Below are positions 41,350 to 49,952 of a DNA stretch of 64,000 nt, in pieces. The stretch lies in contig JANNRJ010000036.1 of NCBI GenBank assembly GCA_031401235.1, positions 1 to 64,000 on the forward strand, written 5' to 3'. A model generated the notes under the pieces. That model saw only the letters and a program-made list of their open reading frames with translations, had not been told where the DNA came from and searched no databases. A program made the translations under genes and the position numbers. Source of the stretch: UBA3006 sp031401235 (GTDB lineage: Bacteria > Actinomycetota > Acidimicrobiia > Acidimicrobiales > Ilumatobacteraceae). Numbering within the stretch: the first letter of the stretch is position 1; every line of letters starts with the position of its first letter.

Positions 41350-42816
41350 ATGTCACGAAGGATTGATATTCAACTCACAAGTTCCCGCGATGACGGAACT
41401 TGGACGTGGCGCGCTGCAGGAGCTAAGGCACCTAAGGGAGTTGTTGCCGCTGCCCTCCTTCCAACTTCAGTACGAACAGGCGATGTTTTCAAAGTGGAAG
41501 CGGATTTCGATATTGACGGGATCAGTGTGTTGGCCGTAGTTCCGGCCAAGGAGAAATCTCAGCGATTGAACATGTTGGAGTTGATCGTTAGCGAGAAATC
41601 CTTTACGCCTGTTACCCAACGACTTGCCGAGCGTGGTAAGAGTGATCGTAAATCACCCCGCCGCCCAGAAGGTTCCGATCCTCCGGGTTTCAAACGGGGA
41701 GACGGAAATCGTCCCGATCGAAAACGCACTGATGACAAAGCCCAAGATCGTGGTCGCCCGAATAGTGCCCGTCCTGGATCTACACGTACAGCTCTTGCCG
41801 GTTCGCCGGGTGATCGACGAAAGCCACGTACCGAGGGTGATTCTGGCAATGCTCGTCGCGTTCGCCGCACTCCATTCACGGCTCCACCAGAATTACCAAA
41901 ACGGCCAATGGCAAAACGACTAAAACCAAAACATACCCATCGTCTTGCTGTTTTAGAAACCCTGCCCGAAGAACAACGTGCCGTGGCCCAACGAGCCCTC
42001 GAAGGTGGCGTCAAGGCCGTTCGTGACGCGATCAAAATCCAGAACGATGTACTCCGCCGCGAAGGTAAAGCCACTGTTCCGTCCGATGGGCTCGTCTCAA
42101 TGGCTCAAGAGCTATTGCCTAAATTGCGCGTTGCCGATTGGCTTGACAAAGCAGAAGCCGCCAAAGCAACAATCGATACCCTTGACTTAAGAGATTTGCG
42201 CTCCGTCGTCGTTGGTGCCGACGATCCAATGGTGGTTCGGGACGAATCAACCCGAGTGTTGGCCATCGAATTGAAAGCAGCGCTGAAGGACCGACAAGAA
42301 AAAGAACAAGCCTTGTGGCGTGAAGATATTTCCGCTGCACTTGGCGTCTCTCGGGTGGTGCGTGCCCTCAAAATGTCTGGTGAGCCACCAAAGGCTGGTC
42401 AACCGTTTCCGGTCGATCTTGGCGCCCAACTTGCAGCCGCGGCTACCGCTTCCTTGACTCCCGATAGTGGTTCTGATCGCTGGATTGCAGTTCTCGAAGC
42501 CGTTGCCTTTTCCCCAATCCGCGGACTGGTCAAGCCTGTCGCAGCGCCACCGCAACCGTCGGAGGCCCTGATCGCAACGGTGACACGGCTCGCTCCGCTG
42601 TTAGGGCAAATCGCCACATTGTTTAATATCGCAGTGAAACCTGGGGTTCACACTCCCCGACCGCTTCGACCCGCTCGACCATCCAAGGTGGTGCGGAACA
42701 AGCCGAAATTAGCCGAGCCAGCTTTAGTGACAACACCCGAAACTGTCTCGGAGACAACCGTTGAGCCAATACCAGTGATTACAGATCCAGTGCCAACTTC
42801 TGTCGAAGGCTCGTAA
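41350..42816 (+). CDS. Large protein with Arg/Pro-rich basic linker, unknown function
   Basis: 488 residues. The N-terminal 70 form a predicted small beta domain (SRRIDIQLTSSRDDGTWTW and GDVFKVEADFDIDGISVL). Residues about 80-190 are strongly basic and Arg/Ser/Pro-rich (RGDGNRPDRKRTDDKAQDRG), likely disordered and nucleic-acid binding. A helical domain follows (KPKHTHRLAVLETLPEEQRAV, ending near VVRALKMSGEPP), then a Pro-rich tail. It resembles hypothetical proteins of Acidimicrobiia-type genomes, but no function is known. The ATG at 41350 is preferred over 41323. Confidence 0.7.
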   Translation: MSRRIDIQLTSSRDDGTWTWRAAGAKAPKGVVAAALLPTSVRTGDVFKVEADFDIDGISVLAVVPAKEKSQRLNMLELIVSEKSFTPVTQRLAERGKSDRKSPRRPEGSDPPGFKRGDGNRPDRKRTDDKAQDRGRPNSARPGSTRTALAGSPGDRRKPRTEGDSGNARRVRRTPFTAPPELPKRPMAKRLKPKHTHRLAVLETLPEEQRAVAQRALEGGVKAVRDAIKIQNDVLRREGKATVPSDGLVSMAQELLPKLRVADWLDKAEAAKATIDTLDLRDLRSVVVGADDPMVVRDESTRVLAIELKAALKDRQEKEQALWREDISAALGVSRVVRALKMSGEPPKAGQPFPVDLGAQLAAAATASLTPDSGSDRWIAVLEAVAFSPIRGLVKPVAAPPQPSEALIATVTRLAPLLGQIATLFNIAVKPGVHTPRPLRPARPSKVVRNKPKLAEPALVTTPETVSETTVEPIPVITDPVPTSVEGS

Positions 42817-42833
42817 CGCTCTAATCTGCCGAT

Positions 42834-43619
42834 ATGGCTGACATCGTTAAATACGAAACCCGGGGCAAAATTGCTCTAATCACACTCAATCGTCCAGAGG
42901 CTCGCAACGCCGTCAATGGTGATCTTGCTGCTGGTTTGGAATCTGCTATCGACAACATGGAGAGCGATCCGAATATTTGGATTGGCATTCTCTTGGCGAA
43001 CACACAAGGACAACAACGACCCGTCTTTTGTGCTGGCGCCGATCTCAAAGCCATCAGTTCAGGCGCGGCCGCTTCGCTGAATACCAAGCGTGGAGGTTTC
43101 GCTGGGTTTGTGTATCGCAATCGGGTTAAACCAGTGATTGCGGCCGTGGATGGTTTGGCTACGGCCGGCGGTTGCGAAATCGTGCTCGCCGCTGACATGG
43201 TCGTGGCCACAACACGCTCGGCATTCGGTTTGGCCGAGGCAACACGAAATCTGATTGCTGGTGCGGGTGGACTATTTCGGCTTCCGCGAGCGATCGGTCA
43301 GGCCAATGCCATGGAAGTAATTCTCACCGGACAGCCTCTTTCTGCACAACGCGCCTATGAACTTGGCCTGCTCAATCGACTGGTCGAGCCCGGTCAAGAA
43401 CTGGAGTCGGCCTTGGAATTGGCAGGTCGGGTTTGTTTGGCGGCTCCATTGGCTGTGTGGGCAAGTCGACGAGTTGTGTTGGCTGCTGCGTATGAATCCG
43501 AGGCCGATCTCATTGAAATGACCAATCAGGAATTTGCCAAGATATTGGGTTCATCAGATACCAAAGAAGGACTGCAAGCATTTATCGAGAAGCGGCCACC
43601 TATCTGGACTGGTCAGTAG
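42834..43619 (+). CDS. Enoyl-CoA hydratase/isomerase (crotonase) family protein
   Basis: 261 residues. The crotonase oxyanion-hole segments are FCAGADLKAIS and DGLATAGGCEIVLAADMVVA, followed by FGLAEATRNLIAGAGG and LPRAIGQANAMEVILTGQPL. The catalytic Glu positions fit hydratases loosely (LAEATR). Substrate unknown; likely beta-oxidation of an acyl-CoA. It starts 17 bases after the Arg-rich gene and converges with the GNAT gene, overlapping by 20 bases. Confidence 0.9.
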   Translation: MADIVKYETRGKIALITLNRPEARNAVNGDLAAGLESAIDNMESDPNIWIGILLANTQGQQRPVFCAGADLKAISSGAAASLNTKRGGFAGFVYRNRVKPVIAAVDGLATAGGCEIVLAADMVVATTRSAFGLAEATRNLIAGAGGLFRLPRAIGQANAMEVILTGQPLSAQRAYELGLLNRLVEPGQELESALELAGRVCLAAPLAVWASRRVVLAAAYESEADLIEMTNQEFAKILGSSDTKEGLQAFIEKRPPIWTGQ

Positions 43620-44097
43620 AAGTTTCTAGTTTCGGTGAGATTTTGTCGTCGAGACGCTTGGAGGCGACAAGTAATCGCGCGGTGAGTCCAGAGCGTTCAA
43701 AAAGATTCTTGGTTTCACGGTCACCGGGCAGAGCGAACGCGTCAATCGCCACTGCCCCAATCCGACCACAGGATTCGATTGCTGCGCTGACTAGACCGTC
43801 ACCCAAACCCAATTGGCGAGCGTCGGCCGTGACATAGACCGTTTCAATTAGGGGAACACCATTGTCGGTCGCCAAGTTGACACACAGATACCCAAATGGA
43901 ACAGCGTCAAATCCAGCAACAAAAACCAAAAAACTGTCGGACTCGATGCGCTCGACCAAGCCCATTTGGACTAGCGATAATTCCGCGGCCAGGCGATCCC
44001 CACCACGAAATCGTGAGAATTGTTCTCGTGCCTCAGACTCAAGTAATTGCAGCGAATCGGCATCAGATGGCAATGCTCGACGCACAAATGTAATCAC
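43600..44097 (-). CDS. GNAT-family N-acetyltransferase
   Basis: 165 residues with the acetyl-CoA pyrophosphate loop ARQLGLGDGLVSAAI (Q-x2-G-x-G pattern) after strands FGYLCVNLA and PLIETVYVTAD. The C-terminal DRETKNLFERSGLTARLLV matches the GNAT C-terminal motif. Acceptor substrate unknown. The start overlaps the upstream small gene by 4 bp, so both are in one operon with the DUF4193-like gene. The 3' end overlaps the crotonase gene. Confidence 0.8.
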   Translation of the reverse strand: MITFVRRALPSDADSLQLLESEAREQFSRFRGGDRLAAELSLVQMGLVERIESDSFLVFVAGFDAVPFGYLCVNLATDNGVPLIETVYVTADARQLGLGDGLVSAAIESCGRIGAVAIDAFALPGDRETKNLFERSGLTARLLVASKRLDDKISPKLETSTDQSR

Positions 44098-44465
44098 GTT
44101 TGATGGGACCGCTTCGTCGACAGCACCTGATCGATCTTGAATAACACGGTTCGCCGCTTTCGATGTGAGTTTTCAAAATCCGCTAAGACTCGAAGTTGGT
44201 CAGGAGAAAGAGAATCGAGTTGAGCAATTATGTCGACTGCGCTCAACGTTGGATAATTAGTTAAAGCTAATTGGATTTCGGAGTCGATGCCTAATGGGTC
44301 CGAGGCAGTTTTCGAATAGTTCACTGTCGAAACTGCATGGCGAAACATTTTGCCAACTTCGCAAGATCCGATGTCAACTGCAATCTTGCCAACTAGACGT
44401 GCAGTTGTTAGTTGCCGTTGAATGTGCTCCAACACTTCAACAACTACCAGCGCTCGCTTGTTCAT
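44094..44465 (-). CDS. Small helical protein of unknown function
   Basis: 123 residues, mostly helical. The C-terminal part (AVDIIAQLDSLSPDQLRVLA and ENSHRKRRTVLFKIDQVL) resembles a short domain repeated in actinobacterial proteins, in which an LSP..L motif precedes an EE.H..R.TVL helix. No enzymatic motif is seen. The stop and start overlap both neighbours by 4 bp, so it belongs to the DUF4193-like/GNAT operon. Confidence 0.62.
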   Translation of the reverse strand: MNKRALVVVEVLEHIQRQLTTARLVGKIAVDIGSCEVGKMFRHAVSTVNYSKTASDPLGIDSEIQLALTNYPTLSAVDIIAQLDSLSPDQLRVLADFENSHRKRRTVLFKIDQVLSTKRSHQT

Positions 44466-44965
44466 GTGAAAAGTGGACAGGCGTCATCCTCGACGGGGCA
44501 ACCGGGAGCACTTTTGCGGACAAGTAAAAAACACTGAGCGCATTGATTCTCATCAGGTCGTTTTGGTTGAAGACGTTCAAATCCGTCGGTCTTGTCATCG
44601 ACGACCGCGTCTTCCTCATCATCGTTGGGCGGAGTGTCATCTGCCGCCACAAGTTTCTGTCGCAAGATCGCGTCCAAATCGGCTTCCACGTCATCTTCCG
44701 TGCGCAAATCATTGTCATCATCGTCTTCATCACCAGCCGATTTTTTGACAACGACTCCGACCGGCAAAACATCTGGGTCCTCTTCTTCAATGGCTGTTTC
44801 TAGTCCAAGGTCATCGACAAGAACATCTCCGGCTTCGTCGCCAAATACGCCCTCCTCAAGGTCGATGTCAAGAGCGTCCGGATCGATATCCTCTGGATCA
44901 ATATCGACTATGGCCAAGATCGCCGGATCGAGGTCTTCTGGACCTATGACATCATCTTCGGGCAT
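44462..44965 (-). CDS. Acidic DUF4193-like protein with C-terminal cysteine motif
   Basis: 167 residues, extremely rich in Asp and Glu (IGPEDLDPAILAIVDIDPED and similar), with pI clearly very low. The C-terminus has the zinc-ribbon-like motif NQCAQCFLLVRKSAPGC followed by CPLF, matching the ending of DUF4193 proteins of Actinobacteria. The acidic region is longer than in mycobacterial members (about 100 residues). Function unknown. It overlaps the next gene by 4 bp and lies 64 bases downstream of the ThyX-like gene on the same strand. Confidence 0.72.
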   Translation of the reverse strand: MPEDDVIGPEDLDPAILAIVDIDPEDIDPDALDIDLEEGVFGDEAGDVLVDDLGLETAIEEEDPDVLPVGVVVKKSAGDEDDDDNDLRTEDDVEADLDAILRQKLVAADDTPPNDDEEDAVVDDKTDGFERLQPKRPDENQCAQCFLLVRKSAPGCPVEDDACPLFT

Positions 44966-45029
44966 CTGTATTTCCCTTCATTCAATTGCGCGGCGGTACA
45001 GTAGCCGACTGGAGCACCAAAATGACGAA

Positions 45030-46631
45030 TTACTGCCGAATACGCCGTGATTCAGCCCGTCGCTCTGATTCCAAACGCTCTAATTCAGGTGCTTCGTGGG
45101 TGAGATGAGTCATTGCATCGGCAATTGCTCGATGTCCCGCCTGTTGGGCAATTAGGCGGTGCATTTCCAATACCACCCGCCGATAGGCAGGATGACCCTG
45201 TGGCGAAGACCGCAATTCAAGCATGTGCATGGCTTCCCGGGCATTAAATTGCATTACATATCGCAACCGATAGGCCATCGCCACCGCGTAAGCCGCTTGT
45301 TCGGGGTATTCAGGTCGGAGAGCGTCATACAGCGTCGCTGAGCGAAGCATGGTCTCATCAAAGACATCCTTGAACCCGGCAGCCTCCACCAGATCAGGGA
45401 TCACATACCCATGATCTGGGGCTAATCGTTGCCATTCGATGGTCAATAAACGATGTCGTTGCAAATCGCGAAAAGCTCCGTAATCACCTAATACATCGAA
45501 CCGGTAATCAGTACGTTCAAAGGCGCGACCTGGTCGATGCCGACGATTCTCACGATTCCCGACATAGGCCGTGATAAGTGCCACTCGTTCCGGATGTGAC
45601 AAACGTTTAACTCGATCGAGCAGTTGTGATTCGGATAAATGCGACTGCGAATAGCAAATTGCCGCCAGAAGTTTGTCCTCTCCTTCCGGATCGAAATCCA
45701 CCAGCGTGACTTCTGGAGCAGGCTCTGCCTCTAGCCCCCCGAAAAGGTCGTCGACTAGTTGCATTGTGTTGTCAAAATTTTCTGCCAGGTACGCCCCCAA
45801 TTTTCCGCCGCGTTCTGGGTTATCAACACGACGAAGAAAACTAGGGATAACTTTGCGCAACTCGATCAGCATCAAATCGGCATAGTGGCGAGCCTCCGGC
45901 AAGCGGTGCGCGCGCATCCGCAGCAACATCGATTCGAAGGCCTGCCCAGTTCCAAAGATTCCGACATTTGACAACGCTGCAGCTGGCAGAACTCCGCGGA
46001 CTGCATCCAGAGCCTTGGCTCTTGTCGCCTGTCGATACACAAAGTCGGAATCGTTAAATCCTCGTGGCACTGTGGCCCGAACATGTTCAGTCACACCTTC
46101 CACCAATTTGCTGTATGTATCAAACATCCGATCCATATCGCCGACGTATCGTGTACCGAACGGTCCCATTAACACTTCCGGATCTCGAAAGTATCGGTAC
46201 CGTCCTCCGAGTCGGGCGTCGTAGTTGATGTAACGAGTACTTTGCTCTAAATAACTCATCAACCGACCCCACTCGAGGATTTTGGTCAGCAAATTTGAAG
46301 CCTGCTCGCAAGCCAAGTGGACTCCCCCGAGTTGGGCCACGGAGTCATCACCATATTCAACAAAGATCTTCTCATAGAGCGACTCAGCGTGATCGACCCC
46401 AACTGTTGCGTCGATACTCTTATCTCCAGACAGGTCTAAATCGGTGACAAATTCATCCAAAAAGAGCCGACGCAAACTCTTCGCGCTCCTGCTATATCTG
46501 GCAAATAGAGCGCCTTTGACTACTTCCGGTAAATTGACTAGGGCGAAAACCGGACCATCGAGATTGGTGAAATATCTCTTGAGCACTTCGGACTCAGGGT
46601 CAGAAAACGTCTCAGGTATGTATACAGTCAC
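45030..46631 (-). CDS. Double-domain ThyX-like protein
   Basis: 533 residues, about twice the length of a normal flavin-dependent thymidylate synthase. The first half has a ThyX-type motif WGRLMSYLEQSTRYINY (canonical RHR..S.NE.S.RY, lacking the His and Asn). The second half has QRHRLLTIEWQRLAPDHGY, which keeps RHR but loses the Ser/Arg-Tyr end. Long ThyX-related proteins of this size exist in several phyla with unproven activity. It may be the cell's dTMP-forming enzyme or a catalytically altered relative. Its ATG at 46631 is 61 bases from the next gene upstream. Confidence 0.72.
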   Translation of the reverse strand: MTVYIPETFSDPESEVLKRYFTNLDGPVFALVNLPEVVKGALFARYSRSAKSLRRLFLDEFVTDLDLSGDKSIDATVGVDHAESLYEKIFVEYGDDSVAQLGGVHLACEQASNLLTKILEWGRLMSYLEQSTRYINYDARLGGRYRYFRDPEVLMGPFGTRYVGDMDRMFDTYSKLVEGVTEHVRATVPRGFNDSDFVYRQATRAKALDAVRGVLPAAALSNVGIFGTGQAFESMLLRMRAHRLPEARHYADLMLIELRKVIPSFLRRVDNPERGGKLGAYLAENFDNTMQLVDDLFGGLEAEPAPEVTLVDFDPEGEDKLLAAICYSQSHLSESQLLDRVKRLSHPERVALITAYVGNRENRRHRPGRAFERTDYRFDVLGDYGAFRDLQRHRLLTIEWQRLAPDHGYVIPDLVEAAGFKDVFDETMLRSATLYDALRPEYPEQAAYAVAMAYRLRYVMQFNAREAMHMLELRSSPQGHPAYRRVVLEMHRLIAQQAGHRAIADAMTHLTHEAPELERLESERRAESRRIRQ

Positions 46632-46692
46632 GACGGCTAATCATACGAGTCGAACAATGGGCGCTCGTGGATGTGACGACGTTATGACCCCG

Positions 46693-47316
46693 TCAGATCA
46701 CCAAATTCAACGCGTTCGCTTCAATAGTGATATCAACGTCCGTTACCATCCCGCAAAACTCGTCATCAATATAGAGTCCGATCGGCTTATCAAACTTCCA
46801 TGAGCCCGATCCGCACTGCCGAACTCCGATTGATGAATGCGGCAAGTGTCGGCCGTGTGGTAACCGATGTCTAGCGATTAGACGGTGACGCCATGTCATA
46901 TTGGCATTCACTTCCACGACATCAAAAACACCGTCATTGGGATGAGCCCGCGGAGCGATCTCCCATGATTTCCAAAAACCACTATTGGTGGCGACGACAA
47001 TCTGGCCAGTCCACAACCGTCGCTTCATCAGAACCGAATTTGCAGCAATGCCGTTACATTGCGTTCCATTTGGAGTGCTGTAGTTGACGTGCAGCAAATC
47101 GATTGGCAATTCGCGAACTTCTGCGCCTAAGACCGCGAGAGATTCTCCCAATGAAATTGCCAAACTTCCGGCAGTTACACGAATATGCGGAATTGGAGCA
47201 CCAAGGGATTGGTAGTGGGTGGCGATCTTGGCGACTTGGGCGTCCGAGGTACAAAGCTGAACATCGATTGGCCGGATTACCATTTGCCCCCATTCATAAA
47301 ATCGTCGGATTGTCAT
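46693..47316 (-). CDS. Lipid-kinase (DAGK/YegS) C-terminal-domain-only protein
   Basis: 207 residues. Residues about 70-207 match the beta-rich C-terminal domain of diacylglycerol/sphingosine-kinase-type proteins: PNDGVFDVVEVNAN, HRLIARHRLPHGRHL, PIGLYIDDEFCG and a last strand VDITIEANALNLVI. The N-terminal ATP-binding DAGK catalytic domain with its GGDGT motif is absent, so a kinase reaction is unlikely unless a partner supplies it. An ATG at 47283, preceded by GGGGG, is an alternative start. It is directly downstream of helY on the same strand. Confidence 0.62.
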   Translation of the reverse strand: MTIRRFYEWGQMVIRPIDVQLCTSDAQVAKIATHYQSLGAPIPHIRVTAGSLAISLGESLAVLGAEVRELPIDLLHVNYSTPNGTQCNGIAANSVLMKRRLWTGQIVVATNSGFWKSWEIAPRAHPNDGVFDVVEVNANMTWRHRLIARHRLPHGRHLPHSSIGVRQCGSGSWKFDKPIGLYIDDEFCGMVTDVDITIEANALNLVI

Positions 47317-47333
47317 CGAAAGTTCAGATCCAA

Positions 47334-49952
47334 TCAGATCGTCGAGTTTCCGAAAGCACTCGAAGCGGCCACAACGCCGCGAAACAAGATCTCGCTTGCT
47401 TCAATAGCAGCATGTTGACCGTTGGCAGTCTTAGCAACTTGTCCCAATTGACGTAGTAGATCTATAAGTTGCTTAATCGTGCGCACGAAGTCGCCGGCGG
47501 TCAATTCGTCGTTGTCCAGAATCTCAAAAAGATCACTTCCACTTGCCCATGAATATGTAGTGGCGATGAATCCGGGATCCGGCGATCGATGCACCGGAAT
47601 CCCCCGATGTTCCTCAGCAACTGCCATTGCGTTGCTGATTTGCTGAATCTCGCGCCAACGAGTTTTTAATAATGGGTGCGGAAATTGTGGCTTTGGAGCA
47701 GGATCGCTACTTCGGTGTTCATATACAAACACACTTGCCAATGCGGCTACCGATGGTGCATCAAGTTCTTCAAAAATATTATTAACAACGGACTCAGCGA
47801 TCAACATATCGGATTCATGAAATAAACGACAAAGTGTTCGGCCCCGTTCGGTGAGTGACCACTCGTTTACATAGCCCCACTCCTCCATATGCATTACCAC
47901 ATCATCGAAACGACGGCTAACGGATTGCACCGAGTGGTCGACTCGTCGTTGCAACTGATCCAGTTCGCGATCAATACGGTCGGCAGACACTGCTGCAGTA
48001 AGTCTGTGTTTTAAATCGGGATCATTCTCAACAGGATGGATTTCGGAAATTAACTCGCGCTGATGGCGGCGACTAGTTCGAGATCCGGATCTCACATTTT
48101 GCAATCGCACGTGAGCTTCTCGTAGAAATCTGGGATTGGTTGGGGCATATGGCAACGGCAAGACAACGTGAGTCAAAGTTTCCACTGCCATCTCAAAGTC
48201 CCGTTCGGTAAGCGATAAGACAGAACGGTCGGTGGCAAGAACCGTGAGTTTTGTTCCGTTAGCGCGTTGGGCAGTACTCAGGACAACACCTCGGTAGTCA
48301 CTACCTCCTTTAACCACCGCAATCACATCCCCCGGTTGCAGGATTGACAGTGATGCTTCAATTAGCGACCGTCGACGCCATGTCGTGCCACGAGCACGAA
48401 ATTCGCCGATGTTGCCATACGGACTTTCTGCTTGTGAACGCAGTCTGTCTCGCTCACGACTACGTCGAGATATTCTTGCCTGGACTTCGACCACCTCTCG
48501 ATTTGCCTGAAATTGGGCGAACGACAAATTTAAAAGGTGTCGGGCCTCGACTTGTGAGGTGGTCTGAATGAGATTGGCCGCCATGTTGTAGGTAGGTCGA
48601 AATGCCGAGGTAAGTTTGAATGATCGACTTAGAGCGAGTTCGGCAACCGCGGCGTATGAAACAAAGGGACTCCACAGAACCAAAGCGTGACCAACGCTGT
48701 CCAAGCCACGGCGACCAGCCCTCCCCGTCAGTTGCGTGTATTCAGATGGTTTTAGAGCTTGATGATGCTCGCCGGTAAATTTTGTCAACTTGTCAATGAC
48801 TACGGCTCGAGCAGGCATATTGATACCGACGGCGAGAGTCTCAGTTGCAAAGACAACCTTCACCAATCCACGCACAAAACAAGATTCGACGATTTCCTTA
48901 AAGGTTGGGACCATTCCAGCATGGTGAGTCGCAATTCCAGCTTCAAGTTGATTTGAATACTGGGAAAATTCCAAAACTGCCAAGTCGTCATCGCTGAACA
49001 TGTCAAGTCGTTCATCGATTAGAGCAGCGATCTCAGTTCGTTCGCTGGCAGTGGTAAAGCGAATGCCGGATCTGAGACATGCAGCGGCGGCTTCATTGCA
49101 TTGGTTACGACTAAAAATAAAGAAAATGGCCGGAAGTAAATCCTGATCCTTTAACAGGCTGACTACATCGATTCGTGACGGTGAATACAGTCGCGAACGA
49201 CTCTGCGGGCGACGTGAGGTCCTCTGATCATTAAACCGTGGAACCGTTCTGCCTTGGCGTGCGGAATTTGCTTCTATACGTTCGACCTCGGGGTTCGGTC
49301 GTGTTCCCACAAGTGTGTCAAACATCTTTATTCGATCCGTGGCCTTGTCGCCTACGACATAATGATTAATGAGTTCAACTGGACGATGTGCCTCAACTAT
49401 CGCGCGAGTCGGGCCACGAACCGTGGTCAACCAATCTGCGACTTCCTCGGCGTTGGACACAGTCGCCGACAAGCACACCAGTTGCACCGTTGGGTCCAAG
49501 TGGATAATTACTTCTTCCCACACTGGACCTCGGTACGCGTCTTGTAAAAAATGGACCTCATCCAACACCACAACTCCTAGATTGTCAAGAGCGTGAGAGT
49601 CGGCATAAATCATGTTGCGCAGAACTTCAGTTGTCATTACCAGTATTGATGCATTGGAATTAATGCTGTTATCTCCGGTGAGGAGTCCAACATCTCCTTT
49701 GCCATGATGAGCGACCAGATCGCCATATTTCTGGTTGGAAAGCGCCTTCAACGGCGCGGTATAAATTGCTCGCTTCCCATTATGTCGGGCTGAGGCGATG
49801 GCGTATTCGGCGACAACCGTCTTTCCCGAACCTGTCGGTGCCGCTACCAACACACTTTCTCCGGCATCGAGAACCGCGAGAGCATCTAGTTGGAATCGAT
49901 CGAGAGCGAATTCGTAATGACCAATCAGCGATGAGCGAAAGGATGAGGTCAT
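47334..49952 (-). CDS. helY: Ski2-like DEAD/DEAH-box helicase (HelY)
   Basis: ATP-dependent helicase of 872 residues, the usual actinobacterial HelY length. Walker A is LVAAPTGSGKTVVAEYAI, the DEVH box is in VVVLDEVHFLQDAYRGPVW, motif III is CLSATVSNAEE, and motif VI is LTGRAGRRGLDSVGHALVL. A C-terminal helical domain follows. Its start overlaps the tatC stop by 4 bp. In mycobacteria helY also lies immediately downstream of tatA-tatC next to the proteasome genes, matching this order. Confidence 0.93.
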   Translation of the reverse strand: MTSSFRSSLIGHYEFALDRFQLDALAVLDAGESVLVAAPTGSGKTVVAEYAIASARHNGKRAIYTAPLKALSNQKYGDLVAHHGKGDVGLLTGDNSINSNASILVMTTEVLRNMIYADSHALDNLGVVVLDEVHFLQDAYRGPVWEEVIIHLDPTVQLVCLSATVSNAEEVADWLTTVRGPTRAIVEAHRPVELINHYVVGDKATDRIKMFDTLVGTRPNPEVERIEANSARQGRTVPRFNDQRTSRRPQSRSRLYSPSRIDVVSLLKDQDLLPAIFFIFSRNQCNEAAAACLRSGIRFTTASERTEIAALIDERLDMFSDDDLAVLEFSQYSNQLEAGIATHHAGMVPTFKEIVESCFVRGLVKVVFATETLAVGINMPARAVVIDKLTKFTGEHHQALKPSEYTQLTGRAGRRGLDSVGHALVLWSPFVSYAAVAELALSRSFKLTSAFRPTYNMAANLIQTTSQVEARHLLNLSFAQFQANREVVEVQARISRRSRERDRLRSQAESPYGNIGEFRARGTTWRRRSLIEASLSILQPGDVIAVVKGGSDYRGVVLSTAQRANGTKLTVLATDRSVLSLTERDFEMAVETLTHVVLPLPYAPTNPRFLREAHVRLQNVRSGSRTSRRHQRELISEIHPVENDPDLKHRLTAAVSADRIDRELDQLQRRVDHSVQSVSRRFDDVVMHMEEWGYVNEWSLTERGRTLCRLFHESDMLIAESVVNNIFEELDAPSVAALASVFVYEHRSSDPAPKPQFPHPLLKTRWREIQQISNAMAVAEEHRGIPVHRSPDPGFIATTYSWASGSDLFEILDNDELTAGDFVRTIKQLIDLLRQLGQVAKTANGQHAAIEASEILFRGVVAASSAFGNSTI

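Noticed and set aside
41559..42074. 171-codon antisense frame inside the Arg-rich gene
   Set aside because: Low-complexity Arg/Ser translation mirrors the sense strand; the sense frame is longer and continuous.
44592..45050. Long plus-strand Ser-rich frame opposite the acidic DUF4193-like gene
   Set aside because: Its poly-Ser/Thr composition is the mirror of GAN/GAT codons on the other strand; it has no ribosome-binding site or domain.
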